Source: Clostridium transplantifaecale
Lineage (GTDB): Bacteria > Bacillota > Clostridia > Lachnospirales > Lachnospiraceae
Length of the DNA: 64,000 nucleotides
Assembly: GCF_900626075.1 (NCBI RefSeq)
Contig: NZ_UYZY01000001.1
Location: 310,001 to 374,000 of the forward strand
Direction: 5' to 3'
The notes beneath the pieces were generated by a model. It searched no databases. It worked only from the letters and a program-made list of their open reading frames with translations, and was not told the DNA's origin. Below are positions 25,699 to 34,179 of this stretch, one piece after another. The first letter of the stretch is position 1. Every line of letters begins with the position of its first letter. The translations under genes were made by a program, and so were the position numbers.

Positions 25699-26706
25699 AT
25701 GGAAACGATATTGAATATAGAGAATTTGAAAACCTCATTTATGACGAGCAACGGTGAGGTGCAGGCGGTCCGGGGAGTCAGTTTCTCCGTCAAAAAAGGG
25801 GAAATCCTGGGGATCGTAGGGGAATCGGGAAGCGGAAAGAGCGTTACGTCCATGTCTATTCTCCGTCTGCTGGCGGATACGGCCAGAATTAAGGACGGCG
25901 CCATCGTCTTTGAGGGCCGGGATTTGACAAAGCTTTCCAAAAAAGAAATACGTAAAATCCGGGGAGAGAAGATCTCAATGATTTTCCAGGATCCGATGTC
26001 CTCGTTAAATCCACTGATTCCTGTGGGAAAACAGGTATCCGAGATGATCCGGGAGCACCATCCGGAAAAGAGCAAAGAAGAATTAATGAAAGAGGTTCTG
26101 GAACTTTTTTCCAGAGTGCGTATTCCGGAACCTGAGAAACGGTATAAATCATTTCCCCATGAATTTTCCGGAGGTATGCGCCAGCGTGTCATGATAGCTA
26201 TGGCCCTTGCGAATAAACCGGATCTCCTGATTGCGGATGAACCGACGACGGCTCTGGATGTGACAATCCAGGATCAGATTCTGCGCCAGCTCCGGGAACT
26301 TGAGAAGGAGTACGGAACCAGCATTATCTTTATCACACACGACCTGGGCGTCGTAGCGGAGCTCTGCGACCGTGTCATTGTTATGTACGGCGGCCTGGTG
26401 ATGGAGGAGGCTGAGATAGAAGATATCTTTGAACATCCGAGCCATCCTTATACGATGGGGCTTTTGGCCTCCATTCCTGATGTGGAACAGGACAAAGACG
26501 TGCGCCTGCGTCCAATCCCCGGCTCACCGCCGGATATGACGAATCCGCCGAAAGGCTGTCCTTTTGCGCCGCGCTGTCCCTATGCGAGAAGAGTGTGTGC
26601 AATGGAAATGCCGGAATTCACCCAGGTGGGAGAAGGACATTTTTCCCGATGTTTCCTTCTGGCCCCGGATGCGCCGGCCGATGAAAATAATCCATTTCAC
26701 AGATAG
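25699..26706 (+). CDS. oppD: Oligopeptide ABC transporter ATP-binding protein (OppD type)
   Basis: A 335-residue ATPase with Walker A GESGSGKS (near 38), the signature FSGGMRQRVMIAMAL, Walker B LLIADEPTTALD and the H-loop ITHDLGV. The C-terminal domain (PGSPPDMTNPPKGCPFAPRC, later CPYARRVC) is the oligopeptide-specific extension; its cysteines are known in some homologues to bind a 4Fe-4S cluster. It pairs with OppF to power import. GGAGTGAG precedes the ATG. Confidence 0.95.
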   Translation: METILNIENLKTSFMTSNGEVQAVRGVSFSVKKGEILGIVGESGSGKSVTSMSILRLLADTARIKDGAIVFEGRDLTKLSKKEIRKIRGEKISMIFQDPMSSLNPLIPVGKQVSEMIREHHPEKSKEELMKEVLELFSRVRIPEPEKRYKSFPHEFSGGMRQRVMIAMALANKPDLLIADEPTTALDVTIQDQILRQLRELEKEYGTSIIFITHDLGVVAELCDRVIVMYGGLVMEEAEIEDIFEHPSHPYTMGLLASIPDVEQDKDVRLRPIPGSPPDMTNPPKGCPFAPRCPYARRVCAMEMPEFTQVGEGHFSRCFLLAPDAPADENNPFHR

Positions 26707-26715
26707 GAGAACGCC

Positions 26716-27675
26716 ATGAGTGAGCAGAATATATTGGAGGTCAGAAACCTCACAAAACATTTTAAGGCAGGCGGCAAACAGGTGGTTCACGCGGTGGACG
26801 GCGTGAACCTGACGCTTAAAAAGGGAAGGACGCTGGGACTGGTCGGTGAATCCGGCTGCGGCAAATCAAGCTGCGCCAGGACGATTATCAGAATGTATGA
26901 CCCAACTTCAGGAGAGATTTTCCTGGACGGAGAAGACATCACGAAGTTAAGCCAGAAACAGTTAAAACCATATAGAAAAAAGATGCAGATGATTTTCCAG
27001 GATCCATATTCCTCCCTCAATGCCAGGATGACGGTCCGCGATATCATCGCCGAGCCCCTTGTGGCCCACGGCATTGTGAAAAAGAAGGAACAGTCGAATG
27101 ACCTCGTCTATCCGATGCTGGAACGCGTGGGTCTGACAAAGGAACACGCCAACCGGTACGCCCATGAATTTTCCGGCGGACAGAGGCAGCGTGTGGGAAT
27201 TGCAAGAGCGCTGATCCTCCAGCCCGATCTGGTAATCTGCGATGAGCCGATTTCCGCCCTGGACGTCTCAATCCAGGCGCAGGTTATCAACCTCTTAAAA
27301 GATTTTCAGGATGAAAAGGGCGTCTCTTACCTCTTCATTGCCCATGATCTGTCTATGGTGCGTTACGTATCAGACGACGTGGGAGTCATGTACCTGGGGC
27401 AGTTAGTGGAGGTCAGCGATGCGGGGGAGATTTACAGGAACCCACTTCACCCGTATACAAAGGGACTTTTAGGCAGTATTCCTGTGGCGAACCCAAAACT
27501 TGCCAGACAGAAAGAAAAAAGCAGTATAGAGGGAGATATACCGAGTCCGATTAATCCGCCTTCGGGCTGCCGGTTCCATACGAGGTGTCCCTATGCGACA
27601 CAAGCCTGCAGCGAGGCGGTACCGCAGATGAAGGACGTGGGAAGCGGGCATATGGTGGCCTGCCACTTATACTGA
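26716..27675 (+). CDS. oppF: Oligopeptide ABC transporter ATP-binding protein (OppF type)
   Basis: A 319-residue ATPase with Walker A GESGCGKS, signature FSGGQRQRVGIARAL, Walker B LVICDEPISALD and H-loop IAHDLSM. The C-terminal GDIPSPINPPSGCRFHTRCP motif is the OppF family ending. It starts nine bases after oppD with AGGAGAA before the ATG. The 80 bases before the binding-protein gene hold no terminator, so all five genes are probably one transcript. Confidence 0.95.
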   Translation: MSEQNILEVRNLTKHFKAGGKQVVHAVDGVNLTLKKGRTLGLVGESGCGKSSCARTIIRMYDPTSGEIFLDGEDITKLSQKQLKPYRKKMQMIFQDPYSSLNARMTVRDIIAEPLVAHGIVKKKEQSNDLVYPMLERVGLTKEHANRYAHEFSGGQRQRVGIARALILQPDLVICDEPISALDVSIQAQVINLLKDFQDEKGVSYLFIAHDLSMVRYVSDDVGVMYLGQLVEVSDAGEIYRNPLHPYTKGLLGSIPVANPKLARQKEKSSIEGDIPSPINPPSGCRFHTRCPYATQACSEAVPQMKDVGSGHMVACHLY

Positions 27676-27756
27676 TGCGATTGATGTGACGGCGTCTTTG
27701 GGAATAAAGAAAAGCGCGCCTGCAACATAAAAATTCCATGAAGGAGGAGCAATATT

Positions 27757-29457
27757 ATGAAAAAGAAAGTAAGTCTGCTTTTGGCCCTCGGCCTTGTGGG
27801 CACAACGGTGCTTTCCGGCTGCGGCGGCGGTGGAAGCAAAGCTACGGAACCACAGACCATCGCGGAGGCAACGACGGAGGCTGCAGGAAGTGAGGCTTCC
27901 ACGGAAGGAGCCGGAGATACCCTTGCAGACAAACAGGAGATGACATTTGTCCTCAACAATGAACCGGATTCCATTGATCCGACCGTTACCAGCAACTCGT
28001 TCGCCACACCGTTCCTGGCGAACTGTTTTGAAGGCCTTGTTACCTATGACGAGAGCGGAGAGGTAGTCCCGGGCAATGCAGAGTCATGGGAGTCCAATGA
28101 CGACCTGACTGTTTTCACCTTCCATTTAAGAGACGGTTTAAAATGGAGTGATGGAAGCGCTTTGACAGCGGAGGATTATGTATATTCAGCACTTCGTGTC
28201 CTGACACCATCTACAACAGCCCAGTACCTCAATATGATTTCCGACTATGTTGTAAACGGCCAGGAATATTATGACGGTAAAGTGGGAGCCGAGGAAGTCG
28301 GTGTGAAAGCGCTGGATGAGAATACCTTAGAGTACACTTTAAAGGCTCCGTGCCCATACTTTGTAGATCTGGTAAGCATGCAGGTATATTTCCCCGTACA
28401 GAAAGCTGCAGTTGAAGCAAACGGAGATAAATGGACACAGTCTGCCGATTCTTATATCAGCAACGGACCGTTCAAGGTTACCCAGATTAACATGGGCGAA
28501 AGCTATGTCCTTGAGAAAAATGAAAACTACTGGAATGCAGAGAATGTAACGCTTGAAAAACTTACATACCGTTATATCCTTGACACTTCAACAGCCCTTA
28601 CCGCATTTGAAAACGGTGAAGTGGACGGTGTCAGAATGGTTCCGTCCGGTGACATCGCCCGCCTGAAGGCAGAGAAATCCGGCCTCAACACAGCGCCTAT
28701 TTATGGCACTGTATACTACAATTTCAACTGTGAAAAAGAGCCGTACAACAATCCGCTGGTAAGGAAGGCATTAAACCTTGCAATCGACCGTGACGCCCTA
28801 ATTAACAACGTGGCACAGTTAGACGCCGTTCCGGCATACAGCTTCTATGCTCCCGGCTATGTGGTTGACGGAAAAGATCTGACGGACGGACGTTCCGACT
28901 TTGGTTTATCCTCTACGGCAAATCCGGAAGAGGCAAAGAAAGCTCTTGCAGAAGCAGGATACCCGGATGGAGAGGGATTCCCAACCGTTCAGCTTTCTTT
29001 CTACTCCGATGACAATGTAAAGAAGATTGCAGAGGCAATTAAGGAAATGTGGGAGCAGAATCTCGGCATTAAGGTAGAAGTAAGTTCCGCCGACTGGGCC
29101 GTATTCTACAGCGACGTTCAGGCAGGCAACTATGAAGTGGCCGCCATGGGCTGGGGCGCTGATTACATTAACCCGATGAGCTTCTTACCGCTCTTATACA
29201 CCGATGATATTACAAACAATGCAAATTACAGCAACGCAGATTACGACGCTGCGGTAGATCAGATTAAAGTGGAAAAAGATCCGGCAAAATTTGCCGAGCT
29301 GGTAAAGAAGGCGGATGAGATCGCTTCTTCAGAATATGCAGTTCTGCCTCTGTACTATAAGGCTGAGAACTTCCTGTTAAAGGATTATGTAAAGGGAGTT
29401 TATATGACTTCTTCTTCCAACCTTTATTTCAAAGATGCAAAAGTTATGGCAAAATAA
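27757..29457 (+). CDS. oppA: Peptide ABC transporter substrate-binding lipoprotein
   Basis: 566 residues. A signal peptide with a clear lipobox (VLSGC, Cys22) is followed by an acidic Thr/Glu-rich spacer and an SBP_bac_5 domain (EPDSIDPTVTSNSFATPFLA, FHLRDGLKWSDGS and LVRKALNLAIDRDALI). It is anchored to the outer face of the membrane and delivers oligopeptides to OppBC. GAAGGAGGA precedes the ATG. Placing the binding protein last in the operon is less common than first. A cyclophilin gene follows 51 bases later without a visible terminator. Confidence 0.95.
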   Translation: MKKKVSLLLALGLVGTTVLSGCGGGGSKATEPQTIAEATTEAAGSEASTEGAGDTLADKQEMTFVLNNEPDSIDPTVTSNSFATPFLANCFEGLVTYDESGEVVPGNAESWESNDDLTVFTFHLRDGLKWSDGSALTAEDYVYSALRVLTPSTTAQYLNMISDYVVNGQEYYDGKVGAEEVGVKALDENTLEYTLKAPCPYFVDLVSMQVYFPVQKAAVEANGDKWTQSADSYISNGPFKVTQINMGESYVLEKNENYWNAENVTLEKLTYRYILDTSTALTAFENGEVDGVRMVPSGDIARLKAEKSGLNTAPIYGTVYYNFNCEKEPYNNPLVRKALNLAIDRDALINNVAQLDAVPAYSFYAPGYVVDGKDLTDGRSDFGLSSTANPEEAKKALAEAGYPDGEGFPTVQLSFYSDDNVKKIAEAIKEMWEQNLGIKVEVSSADWAVFYSDVQAGNYEVAAMGWGADYINPMSFLPLLYTDDITNNANYSNADYDAAVDQIKVEKDPAKFAELVKKADEIASSEYAVLPLYYKAENFLLKDYVKGVYMTSSSNLYFKDAKVMAK

Positions 29458-29508
29458 CAGCATAACGACGGCATAATTTAAGAAAGTAAAGACAGCAGAG
29501 GGAAAACG

Positions 29509-29997
29509 ATGAAATGTATTATTACAACGGAAGGTTTCGGCGAGATGGTCTTTGACCTCTACCCGGAGCATGCGCCGCTTACAGTGAAAAACTTTGTGGA
29601 TACGGCGGAGCGCGGGTTCTACGACGGCCTTGCCTGGTGCCGGATTGTGAAGGATTATGTGATACAGTCGGGGTCCCCCGACAACGATATCATGACAGAC
29701 AGTGACTGGCATATCAAAGGCGAATTTGAGGAAAACGGGATACACAATCCGATTCCCCATATAAGAGGCGCCATCTCCATGGCCCGCGACGACGGCTTTA
29801 ACACGGCGGGTACCCAGTTCTTTGTGGTGCATAAGGACGCCCACAAGCTGGACGGCCGCTACGCCGCTTTCGGACAGATGGTATCCGGCTTTGAGGTTCT
29901 CGACAGGATTGCCGGACTCCCTACTTCCGGGGCTGAGACATGGAATAAACCGGTGGAAATGCCGGTGATGAGTTCCGTGAAGATCGAGAGAGAGTAA
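29509..29997 (+). CDS. Cyclophilin-type peptidyl-prolyl cis-trans isomerase
   Basis: 162 residues matching small bacterial cyclophilins: FDLYPEHAPLTVKNFVDTA, then GAISMARDDGFNTAGTQFFV and DGRYAAFGQMVSGFEVLDRI. There is no signal peptide, so it acts in the cytoplasm. It interconverts cis and trans prolyl bonds. Downstream of the opp genes it may be co-expressed with them; a functional link to peptide use is only conjecture. A terminator closes the unit. Confidence 0.93.
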   Translation: MKCIITTEGFGEMVFDLYPEHAPLTVKNFVDTAERGFYDGLAWCRIVKDYVIQSGSPDNDIMTDSDWHIKGEFEENGIHNPIPHIRGAISMARDDGFNTAGTQFFVVHKDAHKLDGRYAAFGQMVSGFEVLDRIAGLPTSGAETWNKPVEMPVMSSVKIERE

Positions 29998-30015
29998 GAG
30001 ATAGGGAAATGAGTG

Positions 30016-30052
30016 CGGTGGAGGTTCCGGTTTGGGGATCTCCACCGTTTTT
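30016..30052 (+). terminator. Rho-independent terminator after the cyclophilin gene
   Basis: CGGTGGAG and CTCCACCG pair across a 17-base loop and are followed by TTTTT. It ends the opp-cyclophilin transcript just before the long palindrome. Confidence 0.8.
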
Positions 30053-30060
30053 CTATGGGG

Positions 30061-30427
30061 TAGTTGAGATGTGAGGACGCCTCTGGAAGATGGCGGACGG
30101 GGGAGTGGGAGGTTGGATATGAGTCTTCAGTCCCGGTTTGTAAGTTGTCGTGAGGGGAATCCAGGAGAAAAAATTCCTACGGGGACACGCTCCCGCTTGT
30201 GGAATGCGCAACGAGTGCTAGATTCGAAAATACCTCATCAAGCACCGGCGGATTCCAAGGTCCCCTTCGGAAAGTTTTCTCCTTCCTTCCTAGGGCAGGT
30301 TGTCGGCGGGAATGAAGACCGGGAAGGCTGTTGCCCCGTCCGTCATCTTCAGAGGCTGATTGTCTCTTTCGTCAAGTACGAAGAAGGTATTGTCGCGGCC
30401 ACTATTTGGTAATGATACTTTTATTCC
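30061..30427. repeat. Palindromic repeat copy C, left arm of a ~900-bp inverted repeat
   Basis: The element proper (about 30079-30356) has terminal inverted repeats, GCCTCTGGAAGATGGCGGAC at the left and GTCCGTCATCTTCAGAGGC at the right. A second inner pair, GTCTTCAGTCCCG and CGGGAATGAAGAC, flanks the centre shared with copies B and D. Homology with copy D, in reverse complement, runs beyond the element on both sides, from TAGTTGAGATGTGAGGACG to TATTC near 30427. Open frames across it (for example 30071-30412) recur in every copy and look like repeat artefacts, not genes. Confidence 0.85.
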
Positions 30428-30589
30428 GTCAAAGGGCGGAAGGATTGCCGCCGCCACCATATTCATTCGAAAGTTGAATAACTGGCTCCTGTATAATATG
30501 AGATTGTATATGTCCGGATAGCTCAATATTAGAGCGTTCTAAAACTTAGGCTCAGATTTGGCGTCCGGTTTTGTCTGAGATTCCGGTAG
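30428..30589. other. Central spacer of the long palindrome
   Basis: About 160 bases between the arms, with little self-complementarity. It contains TATAAT at 30492-30497 without a good -35, and a D-arm-like TAGCTCAATATTAGAGC near 30519-30535. No gene, tRNA or terminator is supported. Confidence 0.4.
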
Positions 30590-30957
30590 AATGAAAACTA
30601 TCACAACCGAGTTGTGGTCGCAACAATACTAGCCCTGTTTGACAAAAGGGACAATCAGGCTCTGAAAATGACGGACGGGGCAATAACCCTCGCTGAGTCT
30701 TCAGTCCCGCCGACAACCCGCCCGGGGAAGGAAGGAGAAAACTTTCCGAAGGGGACATTGGAATCCGCCGGTGCTTGATGAGGTATTTTCGAATCTAGCA
30801 TCCGTTGCGCATTCCACAAGCGGGAGCGTGTCCCCGTAGGAATTTTTTCTCCTGGATTCCCCCTCACCACAACCTACCAACCGGGACTGAAGACTCATAC
30901 ACAACCTCCCACCACCCCGTCCGCCATCTTACAGAGGCGTCCTCACATCTCAACTAA
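30590..30957. repeat. Palindromic repeat copy D, right arm of the ~900-bp inverted repeat
   Basis: Reverse complement of copy C, roughly 85-90% identical by eye, ending with GAGGCGTCCTCACATCTCAAC. Its own terminal repeats are CTCTGAAAATGACGGACGGG at 30661 and CCCCGTCCGCCATCTTACAG near 30915, and the inner pair is GAGTCTTCAGTCCCG and CGGGACTGAAGACTC. The two arms together form one imperfect palindrome between the cyclophilin and cobT genes. No transposase is present, so it looks like a non-autonomous element that duplicated in inverted orientation. Confidence 0.85.
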
Positions 30958-31000
30958 TTCCCTGAAGAACGATTGCAGTATGGTAAAAAAGCAGATCTTT

Positions 31001-31009
31001 TGTTATAAT
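31001..31009 (+). promoter_or_regulatory. Extended -10 promoter of the cobT operon
   Basis: TGT followed by TATAAT (31004-31009) is an extended -10; the -35 region (TGGTAA) is weak. It lies about 85 bases before the likely cobT start. The leader would be about 78 bases, again too short for a cobalamin riboswitch. Confidence 0.5.
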
Positions 31010-31093
31010 AAATCTGTTTTACGGATAACGGCGTGACGATTGACGAAAGATGCCTAGCAGTCAGGCGGCAGAGCGGAACAGAGAGTGAATAAA

Positions 31094-32266
31094 ATGACTA
31101 CGGATAAGGAAACAGAGAAAGAATTAAATATAGAACCGGCGAAACAGGAAGTAACAGGCTGGGAAATGTTCAGGGAGTGGCCGGAAGACAGGCTGGCGGC
31201 CCTGTTTGAGGAAAGATGCAGGGAGATTATCCCCCCGGATCGGATTGCGGCGGAAAAGGCGGCGTTTCGGTGGAGCAAGGTAGCCAAGCCGCTGGGGAGT
31301 CTCGGGGCGCTGGAGGATGATATTATCCGGATAGCCGGAATGATTGGTTCTCCTGCGGTGCGGATTGATAAAAAGGCCCTGGTAATTTTCTGCTCCGATA
31401 ACGGAGTGGTGGAGGAGGGCGTCACCCAGGCGGGACAGGATGTGACGGCGGCTGTCACATCTAATTTTACCCGGGGAGACAGCTGTGCCTGCCTGATGGC
31501 GGAAAAGGCCGGAGCGGACGTATTTCCCGTGGATATCGGCGTAGCCTGCGAGATTGGCGAAACGGGGGAGGCCCATCCCCTGACCGAGCGCAAGATCAGA
31601 AAGGGAACATCAAATTTTGTTAAGGAACCTGCTATGACGGGAAGGGAGGTTCTCCTGGCCGTTCTTGCGGGGATTGATATAGTAAGGGAATTAAAAGACA
31701 AAGGTTATCAGATCATTGCAACGGGCGAGATGGGGATCGGCAACACGACGACGAGCAGCGCGGTGGCATCCGTCCTTTTAGGGGCGGATCCTGCGGAGGT
31801 GACGGGAAGAGGCGCCGGGCTCAGCAGTGAAGGCCTGGAACGGAAGATTCTGGCAATCCGGAAGGGGATCGGGCTTCACAGGCCGGATCCGGAAAATGGA
31901 CTGGATATCCTGGCGAAAGTAGGCGGTTTTGATTTGGCCGGGCTTGCGGGCGTATTTCTGGGAGGAGCCATTTATCATATCCCGGTCGTAATCGATGGAT
32001 TTATATCGGCGGCAGCAGCAGCGGCGGCTGCAGCCATCCGGAAGACGGCGGCGGACTATATGCTGGCCGCCCATGTTTCGGCTGAGCCGGCGGGCAGGAG
32101 AATGCTCGGATTTCTCGGCAAAAAACCGGCTATTGACGCCGGAATGTGCCTTGGAGAGGGAACAGGGGCGGTAGCCTTATTCCCGCTTCTCGATATGACG
32201 CTCGCCGTCTACGAAAAAATGTGTACTTTTTCCGATATGGAAATTGAAGAATATAAGCCGCTGTAA
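31094..32266 (+). CDS. cobT: Nicotinate-nucleotide:dimethylbenzimidazole phosphoribosyltransferase
   Basis: 390 residues. KPLGSLGALEDDIIRIAGM, then FCSDNGVVEEGVTQAG and GEMGIGNTTTSSAV are CobT blocks; the catalytic Glu is in CLGEGTGA near the C-terminus. It activates the lower ligand base as an alpha-ribotide for cobalamin. The body matches the usual ~350 residues, with an extra acidic N-terminal stretch of about 30. GTG 31085 is an alternative start. It opens the nucleotide-loop block of cobalamin genes. Confidence 0.94.
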   Translation: MTTDKETEKELNIEPAKQEVTGWEMFREWPEDRLAALFEERCREIIPPDRIAAEKAAFRWSKVAKPLGSLGALEDDIIRIAGMIGSPAVRIDKKALVIFCSDNGVVEEGVTQAGQDVTAAVTSNFTRGDSCACLMAEKAGADVFPVDIGVACEIGETGEAHPLTERKIRKGTSNFVKEPAMTGREVLLAVLAGIDIVRELKDKGYQIIATGEMGIGNTTTSSAVASVLLGADPAEVTGRGAGLSSEGLERKILAIRKGIGLHRPDPENGLDILAKVGGFDLAGLAGVFLGGAIYHIPVVIDGFISAAAAAAAAAIRKTAADYMLAAHVSAEPAGRRMLGFLGKKPAIDAGMCLGEGTGAVALFPLLDMTLAVYEKMCTFSDMEIEEYKPL

Positions 32267-32365
32267 GGGCGGCTTCAAACTGTGGACAAACTATATTTTC
32301 CTTGTATCGGGAGTTTGGAGGTGTAACCCTCAGTTCTTCCTTACGGATGGAAAGGCGGGTATAAG

Positions 32366-32974
32366 ATGATGCATGTTGTGACGGGAGGCAGCGGAAGCGG
32401 TAAATCGGAATATGCGGAGCGGCTGATCGCAGAGAATGCATCGGGGCCTCTGATTTACGTGGCGACAATGATGGTATGGGACCAGGAGGGCGAGAAGAGA
32501 GTCAGACGGCACCGGAGCATGAGGGCCGACAGGGGATTTATAACGGTGGAACAGTATACGGATCTTAAATACCTCGACCTCTCTAAGGTCTGTGCGGAGG
32601 CGGTTTCCAGCGGCTGCCCCGGTCCTTTTTCTGAGGAAAAGACGGTCTGCCGCGGGGATGCGTCCGTGCTGCTGGAATGCATGTCCAATCTGGTTTCCAA
32701 CGAATTCTACCGGGATGAGAAATATGCCCTGTCCAGAATTCTGGATGGAATTGAATCTCTGCGCTCTGGCTGCCGGGAGCTTGTGATTGTAACGAATGAG
32801 GTATTCAGCGACGGGACGGATTACTCCGATGAGACGATGCGGTATATCGCGCTTCTGGGCGAAGTAAACCGTCTGCTGGGAGGAATGGCCGATACGGTGA
32901 CGGAAGTCGTATATGGGATTCCCGTCAGGATAAAAGGCCAGAAATACCGGGAGAAGGAGAACATGAGAGTATGA
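32366..32974 (+). CDS. cobU: Adenosylcobinamide kinase / adenosylcobinamide-phosphate guanylyltransferase
   Basis: 202 residues with the P-loop TGGSGSGKS (6-14), YVATMMVWDQEGEKRVRRHR with the expected guanylylated His near 49, LLECMSNLVSNE and IVTNEVFSDGTDYSDETMRY. It phosphorylates adenosylcobinamide and transfers GMP to give the GDP derivative used by CobS. All catalytic motifs are present. Its end overlaps cobS by four bases. A shorter relative occurs 1.2 kb downstream. Confidence 0.93.
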   Translation: MMHVVTGGSGSGKSEYAERLIAENASGPLIYVATMMVWDQEGEKRVRRHRSMRADRGFITVEQYTDLKYLDLSKVCAEAVSSGCPGPFSEEKTVCRGDASVLLECMSNLVSNEFYRDEKYALSRILDGIESLRSGCRELVIVTNEVFSDGTDYSDETMRYIALLGEVNRLLGGMADTVTEVVYGIPVRIKGQKYREKENMRV

Positions 32975-33741
32975 ATTTGCTTGGAAGCTTTGTGATTGCG
33001 CTGTCCATGTATTCCAGGATACCGATGCCCCAGGTGGAGTGGACAAAGGAACGCATGAGATATGCCATGTGCTTTTTTCCCATAATCGGGCTTATCTCGG
33101 GGGGCATTTTGATTCTGTTTACCTGGGCGGCATCTGCCGCAGGGGCGGGAACCGTTTTTAAGACGCTTGGGGGAGTGGCGGCGCCGCTTCTCGTCACGGG
33201 AGGAATCCATATGGACGGTTTTCTGGATGTGACGGATGCCAGGCGTTCTTATGGTTCCAGGGAGAAAAAACTGGAGATATTAAAGGATCCCCACACGGGA
33301 GCCTTTGCTATCATCGGCCTCGGCGTATATTTACTGCTCTACGGAGCCGCGTTTTCAGAACTGGAATTTGAGGACATCTGTCTTTTAACATTTATTTTTA
33401 TGGGGGAACGGGCTCTCAGCGGACTGTCCGTGGTCGGTTTTCCCAAGGCAAAGAAAGATGGGCTGGCGGCAGAATTTTCCGGCGCCGCAGTAAAAAGAAC
33501 GGTACAAGCGGTGATGGCGCTTTATCTGTGCATTTCTTCCGCCGGGCTCATATCCGTCGGAGGCCCCGTCACGGGGGTGGCCTGCATTGCAGCGGCCGGG
33601 GCCGTGTTTTATTATTACTACAGAATGAGCATGAAGGAGTTCGGCGGAATGACGGGTGACCTGGCGGGGTATTTTCTGCAGAGCGCCGAGCTTGCGCTTG
33701 TCATGGTTCTGGCCGTGTGCCGGATGGCAGGACTTCACTGA
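32971..33741 (+). CDS. cobS: Adenosylcobinamide-GDP ribazoletransferase (cobalamin synthase)
   Basis: A 256-residue membrane protein. SMYSRIPMPQVEWTKERMRY, FFPIIGLISGG and the acidic motif GGIHMDGFLDVTDARRSYGS are characteristic of CobS; hydrophobic segments fill the rest. It joins the alpha-ribazole phosphate made by CobT to adenosylcobinamide-GDP from CobU at the membrane. GAGAAGGAG precedes the ATG, which overlaps the cobU stop. Confidence 0.95.
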   Translation: MNLLGSFVIALSMYSRIPMPQVEWTKERMRYAMCFFPIIGLISGGILILFTWAASAAGAGTVFKTLGGVAAPLLVTGGIHMDGFLDVTDARRSYGSREKKLEILKDPHTGAFAIIGLGVYLLLYGAAFSELEFEDICLLTFIFMGERALSGLSVVGFPKAKKDGLAAEFSGAAVKRTVQAVMALYLCISSAGLISVGGPVTGVACIAAAGAVFYYYYRMSMKEFGGMTGDLAGYFLQSAELALVMVLAVCRMAGLH

Positions 33742-33763
33742 AGGAAGTTAGAAGGAGGTTTCT

Positions 33764-34147
33764 ATGTTTTGTTTTGATAAAATACACCATGTTGCAATCA
33801 TTGTTTCGGATTACAAAAGATCCAGGGAATTCTATGTGGATAAACTGGGTTTTGAGATGATCAGGGAAAATTACAGGGAGCAGAGGGGCGACTATAAACT
33901 GGATCTGAGACTAGGTGACTGTGAACTGGAAATCTTCGGCATTCCGGGCAGCCCGGAGCGGCTTAATTATCCGGAGGCCTGCGGTCTGCGCCATCTGGCC
34001 TTTAAGGTGGATTCCATGGAGGAGGCTGTAAAGGCGTTACATGAGCTGGGAATTGAGACCGAACCGATCCGCATTGATGAGTTTACAGACAGAAAAATGA
34101 CGTTTTTCAAGGATCCCGACGGCCTTCCCTTAGAGCTGCACGAATAA
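33764..34147 (+). CDS. VOC/glyoxalase-like metalloprotein (YaeR/GloA2 type)
   Basis: 127 residues of the vicinal-oxygen-chelate fold: KIHHVAIIVSDYKRSREFYV, YKLDLRLGDCELEIFG, LRHLAFKVDSMEEAV and FFKDPDGLPLELHE. The metal ligands (His near 8, Glu near 55, His near 75, Glu near 125) are in place. The closest named group is the small GloA2/YaeR family with unknown substrate. It sits inside the cobalamin operon between cobS and the cobU-like gene, with GAAGGAGG before the ATG; no link to cobalamin is known. Confidence 0.85.
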   Translation: MFCFDKIHHVAIIVSDYKRSREFYVDKLGFEMIRENYREQRGDYKLDLRLGDCELEIFGIPGSPERLNYPEACGLRHLAFKVDSMEEAVKALHELGIETEPIRIDEFTDRKMTFFKDPDGLPLELHE

Positions 34148-34179
34148 AAGACAGTCTGGGAAAGGACGGATAAAGAAGC

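Noticed and set aside
30071..30412. Open frames across the repeats (also 30655-30870, 23217-23768, 9664-9941)
   Set aside because: They recur in each repeat copy, have no ribosome site and no recognisable protein features. They follow from GC-rich repeat sequence.
30511..30590. tRNA-like sequence in the palindrome spacer (TAGCTCAATATTAGAGC resembles a D-arm)
   Set aside because: No matching anticodon stem or T-arm could be drawn, and the acceptor ends pair only in part. A tRNAscan-SE or covariance search would decide; I do not call a tRNA.
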